Assembly (NCBI RefSeq): GCF_014118685.1
Contig: NZ_JACFAK010000006.1
Location: forward strand, 105,384 to 169,383
Source: Flaviflexus huanghaiensis
Lineage (GTDB): Bacteria; Actinomycetota; Actinomycetes; Actinomycetales; Actinomycetaceae
DNA: 64,000 nucleotides
Reading direction: 5' to 3'
Under the pieces are notes generated by a model. It searched no databases. It saw only the letters and a list, made by a program, of their open reading frames with translations, and was not told the origin of the DNA. Both the position numbers and the translations under genes were made by a program. Below, in pieces: positions 61,263 to 64,000 of this stretch (position 1 is the first letter of the stretch; the number at the start of each line of letters is the position of its first letter).

Positions 61263-63698
61263 TCACTCGCCGCTCGCAATCTCGTCCTCACCTTCATCTC
61301 CCCTCCCCGACGGGCCCTTGGGGACATCAGGTTTTCCGGCGTCGGGGAGTTCCTCGGCCGGTTCGCTCGGCAGCACGTCGGGATCGGCACAGGTCTCGTT
61401 TTCGCCCTCAACCCCGTTGCAGCCGTCAGTGCTCTCATCGGCCGGCGGAACTGTCGGCACAGTGACATCCTCGTCGATCTCTGGATCATCGACGGGGCTA
61501 TCTCCGTCTCCGTCATCCCCAGCGCCCGGACCTTCGTCAGCCACAAGGGCGAGATAGTCCTGCGGTACCCGTAGCACGTAGAAGTTCTCGGGCGGGTAAT
61601 TCCCTACCGTCGACCGGATTCCGCCTGTTCGGGCGACGAGGATATCGAGCTGACCGGATCTCTGCCAGCGCGCGATGTCGAAGACCGGTTCCCAGTACCG
61701 GAGGGAATCGTCCGTCAAGGCGAGGGAAGACCACCGTTCGCTACCCACGCGCGAGCTGAGCAGAGTAGCCGCGCTTCCGAAGAAGTCCTTGTCGCGAACG
61801 ATGAGGTGGATAATCGCATCTGAGCCAGAGCCGGTCACGAGGATCTTCGGCCGCCCCATGATCGCAAGTTTGCTGCCGGGAGTGTAATGCGTGAAATCTG
61901 TCTGCCTCAGCCCGGTGTTGTGGACCTTCCATTCACCCTCGCTCAGATACATGATCATGTACTGAATCGGTTCATCGGGTTCAGGCCGCCAGTAGGAGAC
62001 GATATACGGGTTATTCGCTTCATCAACCGCCATCGCCGTCTGGTTCATCAGCTCGCTACCCTGCGGGATAGGGACAATGAGCTCCGCTTGTTCTGCGGTG
62101 ATCGGCATCGCGTATGGCTCACCCGTCGACTTCTCCCATCTTGTGCCAGTCGCGTCGGTCGACCGTGCGTACATGAAGTCGTGGTTCGTGTAGACGTCAG
62201 GAGTTGAGCGCCAGTTCCATGAGACATGGAGGCGGTCCTGCGAGTCGACTGCGGCCTGCCAATACGGGGATTTCCTTTGGCTGAGTCCATCGATGAGGTT
62301 CGACTGAACCTGCGTCCATCGCCGCGTGGACGTGTTGTAGTGGTTGACGACGAGATTGCCGTCGCCGGAGAGTCCCGAGCGATACAGCATGAAGAGATTG
62401 CCGTTGGACTGCTGATGAAACTCGGGGTACGTGACTCGGTTCTCCTGACGGCCCGTGAGCGGCTCAATCGGACCGAGGAACATCGACCACGGCGCGAGTG
62501 ATCGCGCATATTGCATCGGCTGCCCGTGCATACCCCACGACACGTGGAGGTAGCCGTCGCCGTCGACAGCGAGAGAAATGGAGTTGTGCCCGTCGAGGAC
62601 TTGGCCGGAGTACTGGGTGATGTGGCGCTCCCACTCAGTCCCCCGCGTGAGGTTCTTGCGAGCGATGACGAGGTTCGCCTGCGGGTCGTAGTAGGCAACT
62701 GTCTGGATCTCATCACCATTATCTGCCCGTGCGGACGTGACGAGCGGTGACTTCGAGAAAGCAGTGGCATTGATGGAGTTCAGTGCCCAGCCAGGACCAA
62801 TCTCATCGCCCTCTCCAACGGGGAATCCAAGATTGGCGGGCGGCTTTGACGCCGTGTTCCGTTGAATCTCTGGCGGGGCCTTCATTCCGCGGTGCTGGTT
62901 GTTTTGGGGAAGGGTCGGCTTTGCATTGTCGTTTCTTCGGACCATGAACGTATCGGTCCCATTCCCATCCCAGTCACCGAGGAATACTTGGTCCCCGCGC
63001 CGGCCGTAGTCAAACTCGTAGTCGGCGATGCCGGATGTGAGCGAGTTGCGGACGTAGAACCGAATGCCACGAATGACTGCGAGGCTGTCCTTGCCGTCGT
63101 TGTCCCAATCGCCGACAAGGACGCCGTCGGCAGCCCGACCATAGTGGACGACCCTGTCAGCCCAGCCACTCTTGTTCGAATTGACGATGTAGTACGAGTT
63201 GCCGCGGCGCACGGTGATCGTGTCGGTGCCGTTTCCGTCCCAGTCCCCGACAACAACAGAATCACCCGCGCGACCATAGTGGATGACATCGGTGCCTGCA
63301 GCGCCAAGCAAATCACGACGAAGCTCGAACCTGTTGCCGCGGCGGACCGCGAACGTGTCATATCCATCGCCGTCCCAGTCACCGACGTAGATCGCATCTC
63401 CAGGCCGGCCGAAGGTGAACTCGATCGGCACTTCTCCGCCACTGACCGCATTGTTCACAATGAAGCGGTTGCCCCGCCTGACCGCGAGGGTATCGATGCG
63501 GTCGCCATTCCAATCGCCGACGAACACCTCGTCCTGGACCCGACCGTAACGGACGACAAGATCGGCGTTCCCTCCCGCCAGTGAATTCTTGAAGTAGTAG
63601 GTGTTGCCGGACCCCGGGGCAGCAACCGCCGGGAGGGGACCAGAGAAGACAGGCAACGCCAGGAGGGCGGCTAGCCCCAACAGCAGAAGTCGATTCAC
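61263..63698 (-). CDS. Large secreted protein: FG-GAP/VCBS-like repeats plus BNR-type propeller
   Basis: 811 residues. The GTG start gives MNRLLLLGLAALLALPVFSG, a Sec signal peptide cleaved near residue 27 (AVAA). About 30-270 hold five repeats of roughly 47 residues with the core VGDWDGNGTDT (Asp-rich, calcium-type loops), spaced by VRRGN and YGR. About 300-720 look like a BNR_4-type beta propeller of sialidase-like fold (SISLAVDGDGYLHVSWGMHG, WNWRSTPDVYTNHDF). The last 90 residues are Asp/Glu/Pro-rich with a single Cys pair; no LPXTG or anchor is seen. Carbohydrate binding or cleavage outside the cell is likely but unproven. Confidence 0.8.
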   Translation of the reverse strand: MNRLLLLGLAALLALPVFSGPLPAVAAPGSGNTYYFKNSLAGGNADLVVRYGRVQDEVFVGDWNGDRIDTLAVRRGNRFIVNNAVSGGEVPIEFTFGRPGDAIYVGDWDGDGYDTFAVRRGNRFELRRDLLGAAGTDVIHYGRAGDSVVVGDWDGNGTDTITVRRGNSYYIVNSNKSGWADRVVHYGRAADGVLVGDWDNDGKDSLAVIRGIRFYVRNSLTSGIADYEFDYGRRGDQVFLGDWDGNGTDTFMVRRNDNAKPTLPQNNQHRGMKAPPEIQRNTASKPPANLGFPVGEGDEIGPGWALNSINATAFSKSPLVTSARADNGDEIQTVAYYDPQANLVIARKNLTRGTEWERHITQYSGQVLDGHNSISLAVDGDGYLHVSWGMHGQPMQYARSLAPWSMFLGPIEPLTGRQENRVTYPEFHQQSNGNLFMLYRSGLSGDGNLVVNHYNTSTRRWTQVQSNLIDGLSQRKSPYWQAAVDSQDRLHVSWNWRSTPDVYTNHDFMYARSTDATGTRWEKSTGEPYAMPITAEQAELIVPIPQGSELMNQTAMAVDEANNPYIVSYWRPEPDEPIQYMIMYLSEGEWKVHNTGLRQTDFTHYTPGSKLAIMGRPKILVTGSGSDAIIHLIVRDKDFFGSAATLLSSRVGSERWSSLALTDDSLRYWEPVFDIARWQRSGQLDILVARTGGIRSTVGNYPPENFYVLRVPQDYLALVADEGPGAGDDGDGDSPVDDPEIDEDVTVPTVPPADESTDGCNGVEGENETCADPDVLPSEPAEELPDAGKPDVPKGPSGRGDEGEDEIASGE

Positions 63699-63938
63699 AG
63701 CGCACCAAGAGCTTTCATTCGCGTTCAGATCATATAGTGGACATCAACGTCCAATCCCGTACCACATTAACGTTAGACGGTCGATCGGACAGAAGAGTTC
63801 CGCTTATCGTGACAACATCCACATTGATGTCATTGGGTACACAGTATCCACTGAGACCTTCGAGACGCCTAGCTGTGATGTCCAGGGACGTTGTTATGGG
63901 AATCCTGTGTGATCTGTTGAAGGGCGAAGGCCTCCTGT
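63699..63938. other. Upstream region of the secreted-protein gene
   Basis: 240 bases, AT-richer than the surroundings, no gene. It should hold the promoter of the minus-strand gene; GTTGATGTCCACTATATG is AT-rich but no clear -35/-10 pair stands out. It ends at the insertion sequence. Confidence 0.4.
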
Positions 63939-64000
63939 TGTGAAGTGGAGCTGTCTAAGAAACCGCTTCACATACCAGGAGGCCTTCATGGTCCACGCTA
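63939..64000 (+). mobile_element. Left end of an IS481-like insertion sequence (partial)
   Basis: TGTGAAG at 63939 resembles the terminal inverted repeat start of IS481-type elements. AGGAGG and a start codon follow at 63988. The rest lies beyond the window, so the family is tentative. Confidence 0.45.
63988..64000 (+). CDS. Transposase, first codons only
   Basis: ATG GTC CAC GCT (MVHA), 5 nt behind a perfect AGGAGG. IS481-family transposases in actinobacteria often begin MVHAN. Only 13 bases are visible. Confidence 0.4.

Noticed and set aside
62862..63584. 240-codon plus-strand frame opposite the repeat region of the secreted protein
   Set aside because: Its apparent repeats are the antisense image of the Asp-rich repeats; no start signal.

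Overview
The window is a high-GC actinobacterial chromosome segment. Clp proteases P1/P2, a T-box-controlled ileS, a short chorismate mutase, a mycothiol-type DsbA-fold oxidoreductase, an IdeR/DtxR-type iron box, EttA and a complete C50 carotenoid cluster all point to Actinomycetota. The yellow-pigment genes together with the gene repertoire make a marine or animal-associated Actinomycetaceae member such as Flaviflexus a reasonable guess (inference only). Many genes start directly behind a -10 hexamer, suggesting widespread leaderless transcripts.

Layout. 1-4026: folC (partial) and ileS behind a T-box leader. 4120-10043: a GNAT acetyltransferase, a CDF metal exporter, an HpaB/HpaC-type two-component monooxygenase, an SDR oxidoreductase and proC. 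10127-15090: an iron-siderophore uptake operon under an IdeR-like box, whose last gene (siderophore-interacting reductase) is broken by an in-frame amber codon. 15210-20332: a shortened CofE-like protein, valS and a FadD acyl-CoA ligase. 20785-25331: chorismate mutase, clpX, clpP2, clpP1 and tig.

25630-34431 is an integrated mobile element of about 8.8 kb, inserted in a tRNA-Pro(UGG) gene and bounded by a 35-bp direct repeat. It carries a tyrosine integrase, a small HTH protein of excisionase type, a CHC2/Toprim/RepA-like primase-helicase, a scaffold-like protein, an HK97-type major capsid protein and a small-terminase-like protein. It has no portal, large terminase, protease, tail or lysis gene. 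This is the gene set of a capsid-encoding phage satellite rather than a prophage, and it is the most interesting object here. It also holds two notable structured RNA candidates and a cytosine-rich, nearly guanine-free gap between capsid and terminase.

34558-41701: tRNA-Gly, a flavodoxin, ArfB, a GT2 glycosyltransferase and the tightly overlapping C50 carotenoid operon crtE-crtB-crtI-crtYe-crtYf-crtEb. 41907-45077: cysteine-free L32 and S14, YigZ, then a cysteine-rich leader peptide and hairpin in front of cysK-cysE, which looks like a cysteine attenuator. 45112-55397: rpiB, two large metallopeptidases (PepO, PepN), a lipoprotein with a DsbA-like protein, PTS EIIA/EIIB with malQ, and a TesB thioesterase. 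55415-60810: EttA, a small SSB, a pair of dynamin-like membrane GTPases and tRNA-Arg. The window closes with a large secreted repeat/BNR protein and the start of an IS481-like insertion sequence.
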